A stretch of DNA of 64,000 nucleotides. Origin: Roseovarius sp. S88 (GTDB taxonomy: Bacteria; Pseudomonadota; Alphaproteobacteria; Rhodobacterales; Rhodobacteraceae). The stretch is taken from positions 3,017,501 through 3,081,500 of the forward strand of contig NZ_CP146069.1 of assembly GCF_037023735.1 (NCBI RefSeq), written 5' to 3'. Each line of letters opens with the position of its first letter. The stretch's first letter is position 1. This document shows positions 38,616 through 47,452 of the stretch, piece by piece. The notes beneath the pieces were generated by a model. The model was not told the DNA's origin. It made no database searches and saw only the letters and a list, made by a program, of their open reading frames with translations. The position numbers were made by a program, and so were the translations under genes.

Positions 38616-39041
38616 TTACTCTTCGTCGGCTTCAATCTCTTCTGCGGCGGTGCGGGCCTTGTCAGCCGCACCCTTGGCATCCAGATCGCGATCGACAAAT
38701 TCGATAATCGCCATCGGCGCCATGTCGCCATAGCGAAACCCGGCCTTGAGCACACGGACATACCCGCCGTTGCGTTCTTTGTAGCGAGGGCCAAGTACGT
38801 CAAAAAGCTTGGCGACGTATTGGTCTTGCTTAAGCTGCGATGCAGCCTGGCGGCGCGCATGCAGATCGCCCCGTTTGCCCAGCGTGATCAGTTTCTCAAC
38901 AACCCGGCGCAATTCCTTGGCCTTGGGCAGCGTTGTTTTGATTTGCTCATGTTCAATGAGCGAGCCTGCCATGTTTGCCCAAAGCGCCTTGCGGTGCTCA
39001 TGGGTGCGGTTCAGGCGGCGATAGCCTCGTGCGTGACGCAT
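38616..39041 (-). CDS. rplQ: 50S ribosomal protein L17
   Basis: A 141-residue L17: [20 protein letters not shown] at the start and [20 protein letters not shown] at the end of the core. The C-terminal 25 residues ([20 protein letters not shown]) are an acidic tail common in Rhodobacteraceae. Last gene of the alpha operon, behind rpoA; the gap to rpoA contains a copy of the GTAGG palindrome. Confidence 0.97.
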   Translation of the reverse strand: MRHARGYRRLNRTHEHRKALWANMAGSLIEHEQIKTTLPKAKELRRVVEKLITLGKRGDLHARRQAASQLKQDQYVAKLFDVLGPRYKERNGGYVRVLKAGFRYGDMAPMAIIEFVDRDLDAKGAADKARTAAEEIEADEE

Positions 39042-39137
39042 TTTCTATACTCCTATTGCCCTCTACGGGCTGTTTTGCTTTGTCTGGTCAGCGATGCGTG
39101 TCACCGACTCTCCTTGGGGCAACGTGCCCGGTGCGGA

Positions 39138-39160
39138 GTAGGCCGGGATTCACCCCGGCC
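39138..39160. repeat. GTAGG-type palindromic repeat between rpoA and rplQ
   Basis: GTAGGCCGGGATTCACCCCGGCC, an imperfect palindrome of the dispersed family described at other gaps of this cluster. It ends six bases before the rpoA stop. Confidence 0.75.
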
Positions 39161-39166
39161 CATCCG

Positions 39167-40183
39167 TTAAAACTGATCTTCGAATTTCTTCGCCAGATCC
39201 TCGATGTTGTCCGGCGGCCAATCTTCGACATCCATGCCAAGGTGCAGACCCATGCCTGACAGCACTTCCTTGATCTCATTGAGGGACTTACGCCCAAAGT
39301 TCGGTGTGCGCAGCATTTCTGCCTCGGTCTTCTGGATCAGATCACCAATGTAGACAATATTGTCGTTTTTCAAGCAGTTAGCAGAGCGGACAGACAGTTC
39401 AAGCTCATCCACTTTCTTAAGCAGAAGCGGATTGAACTCAAGCCCGTCATCCTCGTCCTGACGGCTGGCGCTCTCAGGCTCTTCGAAGTTCACGAAGATG
39501 CTGAGCTGATCCTGCAGAATACGTGCGGCAAAGGCCACGGCGTCTTCCGGCGTGATCGAGCCATCTGTTTCGAGCTTCATGGTAAGCTTGTCGTAGTCCA
39601 GAACCTGACCTTCCCGTGTCGGCTGAACATCATAGCTCACCTTGGTGACAGGCGAATAAATCGCGTCAATCGCAATCAATCCAATCGGCGCGTCTTCCGG
39701 CTTGTTCTTGTCGGCCGCGACATAGCCTTTGCCGGTGTTGACGGTCAGCTCCATAAAGAGATCCGCACCATCATCAAGGTGGCAAATCACGTGATCCTTG
39801 TTCAGAATCTCAATGCCTGCGCTATCCGAAATCTCGGCAGCGGTCACAACACCCGGTCCCTTGGCCGAGATCGACAAACGCTTAGGTCCTTCGACGTCCA
39901 TGCGAAGCGCCACGCCCTTGAGGTTCAGAACAATGTCGGTGACGTCTTCACGCACACCGGCCACGCTTGAAAACTCATGCAGAACATTGTCGATCTGCAC
40001 CGATGTTATGGCCGCGCCTTGCAGAGACGACAAAAGCACACGCCGCAGCGCGTTCCCCATTGTCAGACCAAAGCCACGCTCAAGCGGTTCGGCCACAACA
40101 ATCGCCTGACGCAACGGGTCATTGCCCGGCTTCACATCAAGCTGTGTCGGTTTGATCAGTTCGGCCCAGTTTTTATGGATCAT
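39167..40183 (-). CDS. rpoA: DNA-directed RNA polymerase subunit alpha
   Basis: A 338-residue alpha subunit. The N-terminal domain has [20 protein letters not shown] and [15 protein letters not shown]; the C-terminal domain that contacts UP elements has [20 protein letters not shown] and [16 protein letters not shown] start at [10 protein letters not shown] (40183). Order rpsM-rpsK-rpoA-rplQ is the normal alpha operon, without rpsD, which is common in Alphaproteobacteria. Confidence 0.98.
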   Translation of the reverse strand: MIHKNWAELIKPTQLDVKPGNDPLRQAIVVAEPLERGFGLTMGNALRRVLLSSLQGAAITSVQIDNVLHEFSSVAGVREDVTDIVLNLKGVALRMDVEGPKRLSISAKGPGVVTAAEISDSAGIEILNKDHVICHLDDGADLFMELTVNTGKGYVAADKNKPEDAPIGLIAIDAIYSPVTKVSYDVQPTREGQVLDYDKLTMKLETDGSITPEDAVAFAARILQDQLSIFVNFEEPESASRQDEDDGLEFNPLLLKKVDELELSVRSANCLKNDNIVYIGDLIQKTEAEMLRTPNFGRKSLNEIKEVLSGMGLHLGMDVEDWPPDNIEDLAKKFEDQF

Positions 40184-40295
40184 GCGGTCCCTCCATTCCT
40201 GTTCCAAGCTGCATGTCCGTGGGCTTGGAACGCCCGAGGTTTAAAATGTCGGAATGGGGCCGTGCAAAAACACGGTCCCCATCCATGAATACTGT

Positions 40296-40685
40296 TTAGA
40301 CCCGACGCCGTTTCGGCGGGCGGCAACCATTATGCGCAATCGGCGTCACATCACGGATCGACGTGATGTTAAAGCCAACAGCCGCCAGCGCGCGCAGCGC
40401 GCTTTCACGACCAGAGCCAGGCCCCTGCACTTCAACTTCCAGCGTCTTCATACCGTGTTCCTGCGCCTTGCGGCCAGCGTCCTCCGCGGCCATCTGCGCG
40501 GCATAAGGCGTCGACTTCCGAGAGCCTTTGAAACCCATGGTGCCCGCCGACGACCACGCAATCGCGTTGCCTTGCACATCCGAGATCAGGATCTTGGTGT
40601 TGTTGAACGAGCTGTTCACATGCGCCACACCCGTGGCGATGTTCTTGGAAACCTTACGCTTGGTGCGTTTTGTATCACGTGCCAT
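40296..40685 (-). CDS. rpsK: 30S ribosomal protein S11
   Basis: A 129-residue S11 with the family core [20 protein letters not shown] and the C-terminal signature [17 protein letters not shown]. Lies 15 bases after rpsM in the alpha operon. Confidence 0.98.
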   Translation of the reverse strand: MARDTKRTKRKVSKNIATGVAHVNSSFNNTKILISDVQGNAIAWSSAGTMGFKGSRKSTPYAAQMAAEDAGRKAQEHGMKTLEVEVQGPGSGRESALRALAAVGFNITSIRDVTPIAHNGCRPPKRRRV

Positions 40686-40700
40686 TGGTTCAGCCCTCCC

Positions 40701-41069
40701 TTACTTCTTCTTGCCGGCAATGGCCTTAGCAGGGCCTTTGCGCGTGCGTGCGTTGGTATGGGTACGCTGACCACGAACCGGCAGGTTGCGGCGGTGACGC
40801 AAGCCACGGTAGCAGCCAAGGTCCATCAGGCGCTTGATGTTCATCTGCACTTCACGGCGCAGGTCACCTTCGACCATATAGTTGGCATCAATATGCTCAC
40901 GCATTGCAAGAACCTCGGAATCCGACAGCTCATTGATACGGCGCGTGGGGTCAATCTTGACCGCTTCGCAAATGGCTTTGGCCGAAGCATGGCCGATACC
41001 AGTGATGTAAGTCAGGGCAATGGGGACCCGTTTATGGGTCGGAATGTTAACGCCGGCGATACGTGCCAC
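40701..41069 (-). CDS. rpsM: 30S ribosomal protein S13
   Basis: A 122-residue S13: [20 protein letters not shown] at the start, [20 protein letters not shown] near the end. First gene of the alpha operon. The 219-base gap to adk upstream may hold a second promoter. Confidence 0.98.
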   Translation of the reverse strand: MARIAGVNIPTHKRVPIALTYITGIGHASAKAICEAVKIDPTRRINELSDSEVLAMREHIDANYMVEGDLRREVQMNIKRLMDLGCYRGLRHRRNLPVRGQRTHTNARTRKGPAKAIAGKKK

Positions 41070-41288
41070 GTGTCATATCCTTTCGTTGCGGGTCCGTAGT
41101 TCCAGACCCTTTTTTCACAACGTAGGCCCGAGGCATTCGCTCCGGGCCGCAGCTGAATTCAGGTGGTCGATTCGGGTAACAGGAGCGACCTGTCAAGAAT
41201 CATTACTCTCATGCGAGATGGTGCGTGTTAGAAGGGTTTGGAAGGGGCGTCAAGACCTATGGTTAAAATAGGATAAAGCTAATGAAAT

Positions 41289-41933
41289 TTAACCCAAAAC
41301 ACCCGCAATCTCCGCCTTAACCTCATCAATCTCGCCAAGGCCATTGACCCAGGCCAGATTGCCCTTGGCGTGGTAATAGCCAATCAGCATCGAGGTTTTC
41401 TTGTAATATTCCATCAGGCGGTTCTTGAGGCTTTCCTCATTGTCATCCGCGCGGCGGGTAAAGCCTTTGGCCTGACCACATTTGGTGCACACTTCATCAG
41501 CCGGAATGGGCTTGGTAATATCGTTATAGACCTCACCACACCCGGCACAGGTTGCGCGTGCCGTGATGCGTGCCACCAACGCGTCATCGTTGACTTCCAT
41601 GGCCACAACCTTGTCGAGCGTTTCACCGGTTTCTTCCAGCAAGTCCGCCAATGCATCGGCCTGAGCCAGCGTCCTTGGGAACCCGTCGAAGATGAACCCA
41701 CCCTTTTTGTCGCCCTGCAGCTTTTCGCGGATCAGTCCAATAACGATCTCATCGGTTACAAGATCACCTCGCGCCATCACATCGGCCACGATCTTGCCCA
41801 TCTCGGAACCGCTGTCCTTGGCCTCGCGCAGCATGTCGCCTGTGCTCAGCTGGATCATGTTACGCTCTTCCACGAGGAAATGCGCCTGCGTGCCTTTGCC
41901 CGCCCCTGGCGGTCCGAGAAGAATGATGTTCAT
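41289..41933 (-). CDS. adk: Adenylate kinase, zinc-type LID domain
   Basis: A 214-residue long-form adenylate kinase converting ATP and AMP to ADP. P-loop [17 protein letters not shown] site [14 protein letters not shown]. The LID has four cysteines (CAGC at about 130 and CTKC at about 150), the zinc-binding type known in Gram-positives and Paracoccus, instead of the His/Ser/Asp/Thr set of E. coli. Its start overlaps the secY stop by four bases. Confidence 0.97.
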   Translation of the reverse strand: MNIILLGPPGAGKGTQAHFLVEERNMIQLSTGDMLREAKDSGSEMGKIVADVMARGDLVTDEIVIGLIREKLQGDKKGGFIFDGFPRTLAQADALADLLEETGETLDKVVAMEVNDDALVARITARATCAGCGEVYNDITKPIPADEVCTKCGQAKGFTRRADDNEESLKNRLMEYYKKTSMLIGYYHAKGNLAWVNGLGEIDEVKAEIAGVLG

Positions 41934-43294
41934 CGACGTGCTGTCCCTTTTCTGCGCGCCCGTTTTTTACCTTTGCCACCGAGCTGCGATTTCTCGATCA
42001 GGTCCTCATATTGATGCGCCAGAAGGTGGGATTGCACCTGTTGGATCGTGTCCATGGTCACCGACACAACGATCAGAACCGAAGTGCCGCCAAAATAGAA
42101 TGGGATCGCAAATTGACCACGCAGAATCTCCGGTAGGAGACAAACTGCCGCAAGGTAAGCCGAACCAAGCACCAAGATACGAGTGACCACGTATTCCAGA
42201 TATTCGGCGGTTTTCTTGCCTGGGCGAATGCCTGGGACAAACCCGTTCTGGTTCTTGAGGTTGTCGGCCACGTCATCCACTTTGAACGACACGTTGTAGG
42301 TGTAGAAATAGGTGAAGAAGACGATCATCACCGTAAAGAACACCAGATAGGCAGGCTGTCCGGGACCAAAATAAGCCATGATCGTAGACATCACCGGCCC
42401 GGTCTGATCGCCCGAGAATGTACTAAGCGTTGCGGGCAACAGCAGCAGCGAAGAGGCAAAGATCGCCGGGATCACGCCAGCCGGATTCACCTTGACCGGC
42501 AGGTGGCTTGAGCCGCCGTCATAGACCTTCATCCCAACCTGACGGCGCGGATACTGAATGTGGATCTTGCGCAAAGAGCGCTCCATGAAGACCACAAAGG
42601 CGATGGTCGCGATCACCATGACGATGACACCGATGATCACGGCCGGGCTGAGCGCACCAGAGCGGCCAGACGCAAAGAACTGCGCCAAGGCCGCAGGAAG
42701 CTCAGCAATAATGCCCACGAAAATGATCAGCGAAATACCGTTGCCCACGCCGCGTGCTGTGATCTGCTCCCCCAGCCACATCAGGAACATAGTCCCACCC
42801 ACAAGCGTGATCATGCAGCTTGCGATAAAGAAGAACCCAGGGTCAGACGCCAATCCGCCGCCTTGCAACGAGGCGGCCAGACCATAGGATTGCAAGGTCG
42901 CCAAGAACACTGTGCCATAACGCGTGTACTGGTTGATCTTCTTGCGCCCCTGCTCACCCTCTTTCTTGAGCTGCTCAAGGGCGGGCACCATGGCCGTCAT
43001 CAGCTGCACAATAATCGAGGCCGAGATGTAGGGCATGATGCCCAGCGCAAAGATCCCCATCCGGCCCAGCGCACCGCCCGTGAACATCGACAGCATCCCG
43101 CCGATTGAGGCCTGTGCGCCCTCCATGAACTGGCGAAGTTCAGCCCCATCAATGCCCGGCACCGGAATGAACGTGCCAATCCGGTAAACAATCAAAAGCC
43201 CGATGGTGAAGAAAATACGCTTGCGAAGCTCTGTTGCTTTGCCCAGAGCGGCCCAACTCGTATTGGCCGCCATTTGTTCTGCTGCAGATACCAT
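41930..43294 (-). CDS. secY: Protein translocase subunit SecY
   Basis: A 454-residue ten-helix channel of the Sec translocon. Text: [57 protein letters not shown] and [20 protein letters not shown]. It follows rplO with a strong hairpin between, and is translationally coupled to adk by a 4-base overlap. Confidence 0.98.
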   Translation of the reverse strand: MVSAAEQMAANTSWAALGKATELRKRIFFTIGLLIVYRIGTFIPVPGIDGAELRQFMEGAQASIGGMLSMFTGGALGRMGIFALGIMPYISASIIVQLMTAMVPALEQLKKEGEQGRKKINQYTRYGTVFLATLQSYGLAASLQGGGLASDPGFFFIASCMITLVGGTMFLMWLGEQITARGVGNGISLIIFVGIIAELPAALAQFFASGRSGALSPAVIIGVIVMVIATIAFVVFMERSLRKIHIQYPRRQVGMKVYDGGSSHLPVKVNPAGVIPAIFASSLLLLPATLSTFSGDQTGPVMSTIMAYFGPGQPAYLVFFTVMIVFFTYFYTYNVSFKVDDVADNLKNQNGFVPGIRPGKKTAEYLEYVVTRILVLGSAYLAAVCLLPEILRGQFAIPFYFGGTSVLIVVSVTMDTIQQVQSHLLAHQYEDLIEKSQLGGKGKKRARRKGTARR

Positions 43295-43317
43295 GCGTGG
43301 TCTCTTTGTTATGGCAA

Positions 43318-43352
43318 ACGCCGCCCGGGGCCGTTTTCCGGCCAGGCGGCGT
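43318..43352 (-). promoter_or_regulatory. Stable hairpin between rplO and secY
   Basis: ACGCCGCC (43318-43325) pairs with GGCGGCGT (43345-43352), and inner bases (CGGGGCCG/CCGGCC) extend the stem. No adjacent T-run is visible on the transcript, so it is more likely a processing or stability element within the operon than a terminator. Confidence 0.55.
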
Positions 43353-43403
43353 CCAAAGGAAAACTAGAAGCTATGTAAGGGGACATGCGCCCTCTCACAA
43401 GTT

Positions 43404-43877
43404 TTATTCAGCCGATTGTGCCGCCGCGACGGTCAAAGACCCGCCTGCTTTTTCCACCGCCTCAATGGCCGATTTCGACGCGCCCGTCACTTCCAGCTTG
43501 AGCTTGGCACTGACCTCGCCCTTTGCCAGAACGCGGATACCGTCCAGCTTGCGCCGCACCAGACCGCTTTCAACGAGTACGTCTTCTGTGATTGCTTTCT
43601 TGGCATCCAGTTTCTTCGCATCGACGAATTTCTGAATGAGACCAAGGTTCACCACGGCAAACTTCTTGCGGTTTGGCTTGTTAAAGCCGCGCTTGGGCAG
43701 CCGTTGGTAGAGCGGCATTTGCCCACCCTCATAACCCGCAATAGCCACGCCCGAACGGGATTTCTGACCTTTGATACCGCGGCCCGCGGTTTTACCCATG
43801 CCAGAGCCAGGACCACGGCCAACGCGTTTCTTGCGTTTCGTGGCGCCGGGATTGTCGCGCAATTCATTGAGTTTCAT
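43404..43877 (-). CDS. rplO: 50S ribosomal protein L15
   Basis: A 157-residue L15: [40 protein letters not shown] and [15 protein letters not shown]. In the normal spc operon it directly follows rpmD; here rpmD ends 4.8 kb away and an unrelated gene island lies in between. It must therefore use its own promoter or very long read-through, possibly a promoter in 43878-44010. Confidence 0.98.
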   Translation of the reverse strand: MKLNELRDNPGATKRKKRVGRGPGSGMGKTAGRGIKGQKSRSGVAIAGYEGGQMPLYQRLPKRGFNKPNRKKFAVVNLGLIQKFVDAKKLDAKKAITEDVLVESGLVRRKLDGIRVLAKGEVSAKLKLEVTGASKSAIEAVEKAGGSLTVAAAQSAE

Positions 43878-44010
43878 ATCGCTTCTCCTAAGCCGGATGT
43901 GACCCCCGAAGCGTAACGGGCCAACCACGGCGTTTCTTGATTGTGAGTCGTATGGCACTGGGCCACCGGGGGCGTATAGACCCGAAGCGATATGTGATCA
44001 AGTGCGAAGA

Positions 44011-44394
44011 CTATTGCAACCGCGCCGGACTTGCCTGCCTCCGACGTTCGCTCACGAAAGTCGGGCGCTCAGACGCCGCCACATGGGTCGATGTGACCTC
44101 AACAGAAGGCAGACGCCGCGACCCCAACTGCCGCCACCGCTTCACCGCGCCACCCAGCGACATCACGATGTAAAACGCCTGGATCAGCGCCGCACTGAGA
44201 TTGAAGTCCACAAACAGCGACACCATCACACAAGACGCCGCACTGCCCGTCAGCAAAAAATATGTCGGCGTGGAGCAGCTTAGGCGTCCAGTACACAGGG
44301 CAAAAAATCCCAACACATAAATAGACACCCCCACCAGACCCACGGCACGACATACCAACACAACATCAACACTCGAAAACTCATACGAAACCAT
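44011..44394 (-). CDS. Small membrane protein resembling the CBU_0592 group
   Basis: A 127-residue protein with three hydrophobic segments (about residues 8-32, 42-60 and 64-82; for example GVSIYVLGFFALC and TYFLLTGSAASCVMVSLF), and a polar basic tail of about 40 residues. The hydrophobic part resembles CBU_0592-type proteins, which are of unknown role. I take MVSYEFSSVDVV as the start; an upstream ATG at 44451 is possible. It is divergent from the retron-like locus, with 257 bases between its start and the candidate RNA. Confidence 0.65.
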   Translation of the reverse strand: MVSYEFSSVDVVLVCRAVGLVGVSIYVLGFFALCTGRLSCSTPTYFLLTGSAASCVMVSLFVDFNLSAALIQAFYIVMSLGGAVKRWRQLGSRRLPSVEVTSTHVAASERPTFVSERRRQASPARLQ

Positions 44395-44651
44395 CACACA
44401 CCTGGCTCTTTCCCAGCCTGGCACTCGTTGCTGCGAGTACATCCAAGCCATGAAACCCAGCTACCTCGCTCCCTGTCAGCGCACCGTCAGTTAAGGCGTT
44501 AAAGAAGTGTGAAAAACACGTGAGCAGTCGCGTTTTGGCGACACCGGACAGCAGAGAGGCGTGCTCCACTCAACAAAGTGAAGGACTGCAAACACTTGAC
44601 GCTTAACGGTATTCCCTCTTGCCAGCGCGCTCCTCAATTTGCATGTTTGAA
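44395..44651. promoter_or_regulatory. Divergent region between the small membrane gene and the retron RNA
   Basis: No gene is visible. Two small hairpins stand out: ACTCG/CGAGT at about 44422-44438 and GTCGC/GCGAC at about 44527-44542. A TTGACG at 44596-44601 could be the -35 element for the RNA, but I see no good -10 element at the right distance. Confidence 0.35.
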
Positions 44652-44813
44652 ATACAACGGCGGCCTCTGGATAGCTCGCTGCAGCTTTGCAGAGAGTTGG
44701 GCGGGGCATCCCCGCCTTCGAAGATGACCAACACAAACAAGGCGCAACCGCCACTGGGTTTCACCCAGAACGGGTAGCGCAAATCGCAGAAAAGCAGAGG
44801 CCGTTCGTTGCAT
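44652..44813 (+). ncRNA. Candidate retron msr-msd RNA
   Basis: The outer arms form an imperfect inverted repeat. CGGCCTCTG (44661-44669) pairs with CAGAGGCCG (44795-44803), and CAACG (44655-44659) with CGTTG (44806-44810), with a wobble and one bulge between. Just after the left arm comes AGC (44673-44675), the context of the branching G in retron msr. Then two hairpins follow, CTCgCTGCA/TGCAGaGAG (44675-44696) and GGCGGGG/CCCCGCC (44700-44716). A longer msd-like stem runs 44742-44780 (GCGC, CCG/CGG, CTGGGT/ACCCAG). The right arm ends 13 bases before the reverse transcriptase ATG. This is the layout of known retrons (a1-msr-msd-a2-RT); production of msDNA is inferred. Confidence 0.6.
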
Positions 44814-44826
44814 CCGGTCAAGTCAA

Positions 44827-46152
44827 ATGGATAAACGCCAGCTTGCAGAAAACCTTGCGGTCAGCCTGTGCAGTGCAGGATGGTCAAAAGAGACGCTCTG
44901 TTCCACACTAGTCCGCAGGCTTCCGCCAGCTGTGCACGTTTTGGCAGGGCCAATAAGCAGCGATCTGGTTGGTGAAATCGTGAAACCTTACGCGCCTGCG
45001 CCCAAAGTCGTGCAAAGCATTCTTTGTCAAAATCCAAGTTTTCAACGCCTTTTCACTTATTGCCAGAAAAACAATGTCTGGCCGGCTCCGGACCTGACTG
45101 CGCCGGTCATGGCACCGACCGACGCCTTTGTGGCCCTGGAACTGCCTAAACTCACTACCGCAGATGCTCTTGCCGATTGGGTCGGGCTGTCACTGGATCA
45201 ACTCGCATACCATTCAGATCTGCAGAACCGGTTCGAAGAACACGGCGATATGGCAGTCAATCATTACCACTATCACCTCAAACCAAAGTCATCTGGCGGT
45301 CAGCGTGTGATCGAGGCCCCAAAAAAGCGCTTAAAGACCATCCAACGCCGCATTTTGACCGGGATCCTCAACCCTGTTGCCTCACATCCAGACACGTTTG
45401 GCTTTGTCAGAGGGCGCAACTGTCTTGACGGCGCGGCGCGTCACGCCGGGGAACAGGCTGTATTGTGTTTTGACCTAAAGGATTTCTTTCCCTCCATCGG
45501 ATATGCGCGTGTGTTCGGATTGTTCAGATACCTTGGATACCCTCACACCGTCGCCCGCCATTTGTCAGCTTTCTGCACAAACGTGACCCCGTCGCGCATT
45601 GTCGAGCATTTGCGGCCCGAAGATCGCCCGCTGTACAAGACCCCGCATCTGCCACAGGGCGCGCCAACCTCGCCATCCTTGGCCAACCTTTTGGCCTACA
45701 CACTCGACAAACGGTTGTCGGCGCTTGCGCGATCCCTGAATGCAAATTTCAGCCGATACGCTGATGATTTGGCGTTTTCGGGGGACTCATTCATCGCGGC
45801 AACTCTGGTGCGCACCGTGCCCAGCATCGTCGAAGAGGAAGGGTTCACACTCAACACCAAGAAAACCAGAGTGACATCCGCCTCGTCGCGTCAGTCTGTA
45901 ACGGGCATCGTGGTGAACCAACACCTCAATATTGACCGTAAGACCTTTGACCGGCTCAAGGCCATCATCCACGCTTGCGGAAAACCTGAAGACACAAGAT
46001 TAAACGACCCTGCCTTTTGCGCCTCGCTGATTGGCAAGCTTGATTGGTGCGAACGCGTGAATCCCGGGCGAGGACAAAAACTCAAGACATTGCTCTCAAG
46101 ATCAATTGATCGCAAGTTTGGACGTGACGAGACAGCCCCTTCCAAGACTTGA
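44827..46152 (+). CDS. Retron-type reverse transcriptase with long N-terminal region
   Basis: A 441-residue RT. RT1 is at about 146-176 (SGGQRVIEAPKKRLKTIQRR), RT2 at 191-206 (FGFVRGRNCLDGAARH; GAARH stands where retron RTs have NAxxH), RT3 at 214-224 (CFDLKDFFPSI, catalytic D216), RT4 at 275-289 (LPQGAPTSPSLANLL), RT5 at 310-319 (RYADDLAFSG, catalytic D313-D314), RT6 at 339-349 and the VTG motif at 358-360 (QSVTGIVVN). VTG and the NAxxH-like position mark retron RTs. No maturase, endonuclease, CRISPR or protease domain follows. The first 110 or so residues exceed the usual retron length and match nothing I know. No separate effector gene is adjacent, so this region may be the effector or an RNA-binding part. 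Confidence 0.85.
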   Translation: MDKRQLAENLAVSLCSAGWSKETLCSTLVRRLPPAVHVLAGPISSDLVGEIVKPYAPAPKVVQSILCQNPSFQRLFTYCQKNNVWPAPDLTAPVMAPTDAFVALELPKLTTADALADWVGLSLDQLAYHSDLQNRFEEHGDMAVNHYHYHLKPKSSGGQRVIEAPKKRLKTIQRRILTGILNPVASHPDTFGFVRGRNCLDGAARHAGEQAVLCFDLKDFFPSIGYARVFGLFRYLGYPHTVARHLSAFCTNVTPSRIVEHLRPEDRPLYKTPHLPQGAPTSPSLANLLAYTLDKRLSALARSLNANFSRYADDLAFSGDSFIAATLVRTVPSIVEEEGFTLNTKKTRVTSASSRQSVTGIVVNQHLNIDRKTFDRLKAIIHACGKPEDTRLNDPAFCASLIGKLDWCERVNPGRGQKLKTLLSRSIDRKFGRDETAPSKT

Positions 46153-46216
46153 TGCCACTGAAAGTTCCAGAACATCGACAGTGTCGCGCACAGTCCGCAC
46201 CATTAACCCTCTCCAG

Positions 46217-46271
46217 ATACCGACGCCGCACCGACGCAATACCGACGTGATACTGATGTAATACCGACATC
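46217..46271. repeat. Five tandem 11-bp units (ATACCGACGCA type)
   Basis: Units ATACCGACGCC, GCACCGACGCA, ATACCGACGTG, ATACTGATGTA and ATACCGACATC in exact 11-base period. It lies between the 3' ends of the RT and ectoine synthase genes. Twenty-seven bases are identical to the array at 12727-12753. Confidence 0.85.
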
Positions 46272-46308
46272 CAAATCCCCTCAAAACAAGGGCGTTAACC
46301 TTTGCGCC

Positions 46309-46692
46309 TCACTCCGACGCCGCATAGCTCCCATCGGCATCATGCGTTTCTTGCCCGCTCAGCGCGGGCGTGAAGATACAGATGAACCGCAGGTCTGTTT
46401 CAGCCCGGATGATATGCGGGTCATGCTCATCAAGCACATACATCACTCCCGGCTCAAGCGGCCAGGTTTCACCGGTGACGGCGTTCTCAACTTCTCCTTT
46501 CCCTTCAATGCAGTAGTTCGCCTCAATATGGTTCTTGTAGTGCAGGTGCTGGGTGCTGCCGGCCTTTACCACCGTGTCGTGAAACGAATACCCCAACCCA
46601 TCGCGTGCCAACAAAATCCGCCGGCTTTCAAAGGCGTCTCCCGTGGCATGATCTGGTGTGCCAAGTACGTCAGAAAGCGTTTTTACCAACAT
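46309..46692 (-). CDS. ectC: Ectoine synthase, stand-alone
   Basis: A 127-residue cupin that would close N-gamma-acetyl-diaminobutyrate to ectoine. HLHYKNHIEANYCIEGKGEV and YVLDEHDPHIIRA are EctC text. With the start at 46692 the iron ligands fall at E57, Y85 and H93, the same numbers I recall for the structurally known EctC, which supports this ATG over the TTG six bases upstream; GAGGG also fits it. ectA, ectB and ectD are not nearby, so this is an orphan EctC of the kind used to make ectoine from imported precursor, or with another cyclase role. Confidence 0.9.
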   Translation of the reverse strand: MLVKTLSDVLGTPDHATGDAFESRRILLARDGLGYSFHDTVVKAGSTQHLHYKNHIEANYCIEGKGEVENAVTGETWPLEPGVMYVLDEHDPHIIRAETDLRFICIFTPALSGQETHDADGSYAASE

Positions 46693-46753
46693 ATTCAATT
46701 CCCTCGCAGTGCTGTGAGTTGATTTTAGGCCCGTTGGGATATGTTATGACAAT

Positions 46754-47452
46754 ATGAAGAGCACAAAGACAATCCTGGCCAGCTGCCTCGCCGCAAGCCT
46801 CACGTTCAGCACAACAGCCTCTGCCACCGATTGCGCCCGTGATGCGATGCTGGTGTTTGACGGATCAGCCTCCATGGCCGAATTGGGTCTCAACCTTGCG
46901 GATCCCAAGCGCATCGACGACGCCCGCACTGCGTTACACGACGCAATGCCGCAGATTGCCCCGGTGCGCCGGATTGGCCTGTTGACCTATGGGCCGGGTC
47001 CGGAGAACTCCTGCGAAGGGATCAACCTCAAATTTGGGCCTGTCGCGGATGCTGCGCAACCGATCCTTGAGGCGATAGAGCTACTTGATCCCAATGGCTT
47101 AACCCCCCTGACAGAGGCCGTGCGCACCGCTGCTGACGTGCTGAACTATCGCTCAGAGCCTGGTATCGTGGTGCTCGTTACAGATGGCAACGAAACCTGT
47201 GGTGGCAGGCCTTGCGCCTTGGGCGCCGAACTCGCGGCAACGGATCGCGACCTAACTGTGCACGTCATCGGATTTCGCGTGGTCACGGATCGCTTTGCCT
47301 GGGACAGCCCCGAGGCCAATGTGTACCCTGATGGCATTTCGGTCGCCAAATGTCTCTCGGATCAAACCGGGGGTATGTATGTCTCAACCGAGACCATTGA
47401 TGAGCTGAGCCAGGCCCTGCGACGCACTCTGGGATGCGCCCTCATTGGCTAA
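46754..47452 (+). CDS. Secreted VWA-domain protein, first of a tandem pair
   Basis: A 232-residue protein with a signal peptide (KTILASCLAASLTFSTTASA) and a von Willebrand A domain. The MIDAS motif is FDGSASMAELG; further VWA text is GLTPLTEAVRTAADVL and IVVLVTDGNETC. Six cysteines are shared with the next gene, pointing to disulfides in the periplasm. It may bind a protein partner via a divalent metal. Divergent from ectC; overlaps the next gene by eight bases. Confidence 0.88.
   Translation: MKSTKTILASCLAASLTFSTTASATDCARDAMLVFDGSASMAELGLNLADPKRIDDARTALHDAMPQIAPVRRIGLLTYGPGPENSCEGINLKFGPVADAAQPILEAIELLDPNGLTPLTEAVRTAADVLNYRSEPGIVVLVTDGNETCGGRPCALGAELAATDRDLTVHVIGFRVVTDRFAWDSPEANVYPDGISVAKCLSDQTGGMYVSTETIDELSQALRRTLGCALIG

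Noticed and set aside
44827..46152. Group II intron maturase or diversity-generating retroelement RT
   Set aside because: No maturase X or endonuclease domain follows, no intron domain V/VI was seen, RT4 is QGAPTSP and not the SQ form of DGR RTs, and no template/variable repeat pair was found. The VTG motif favours a retron.
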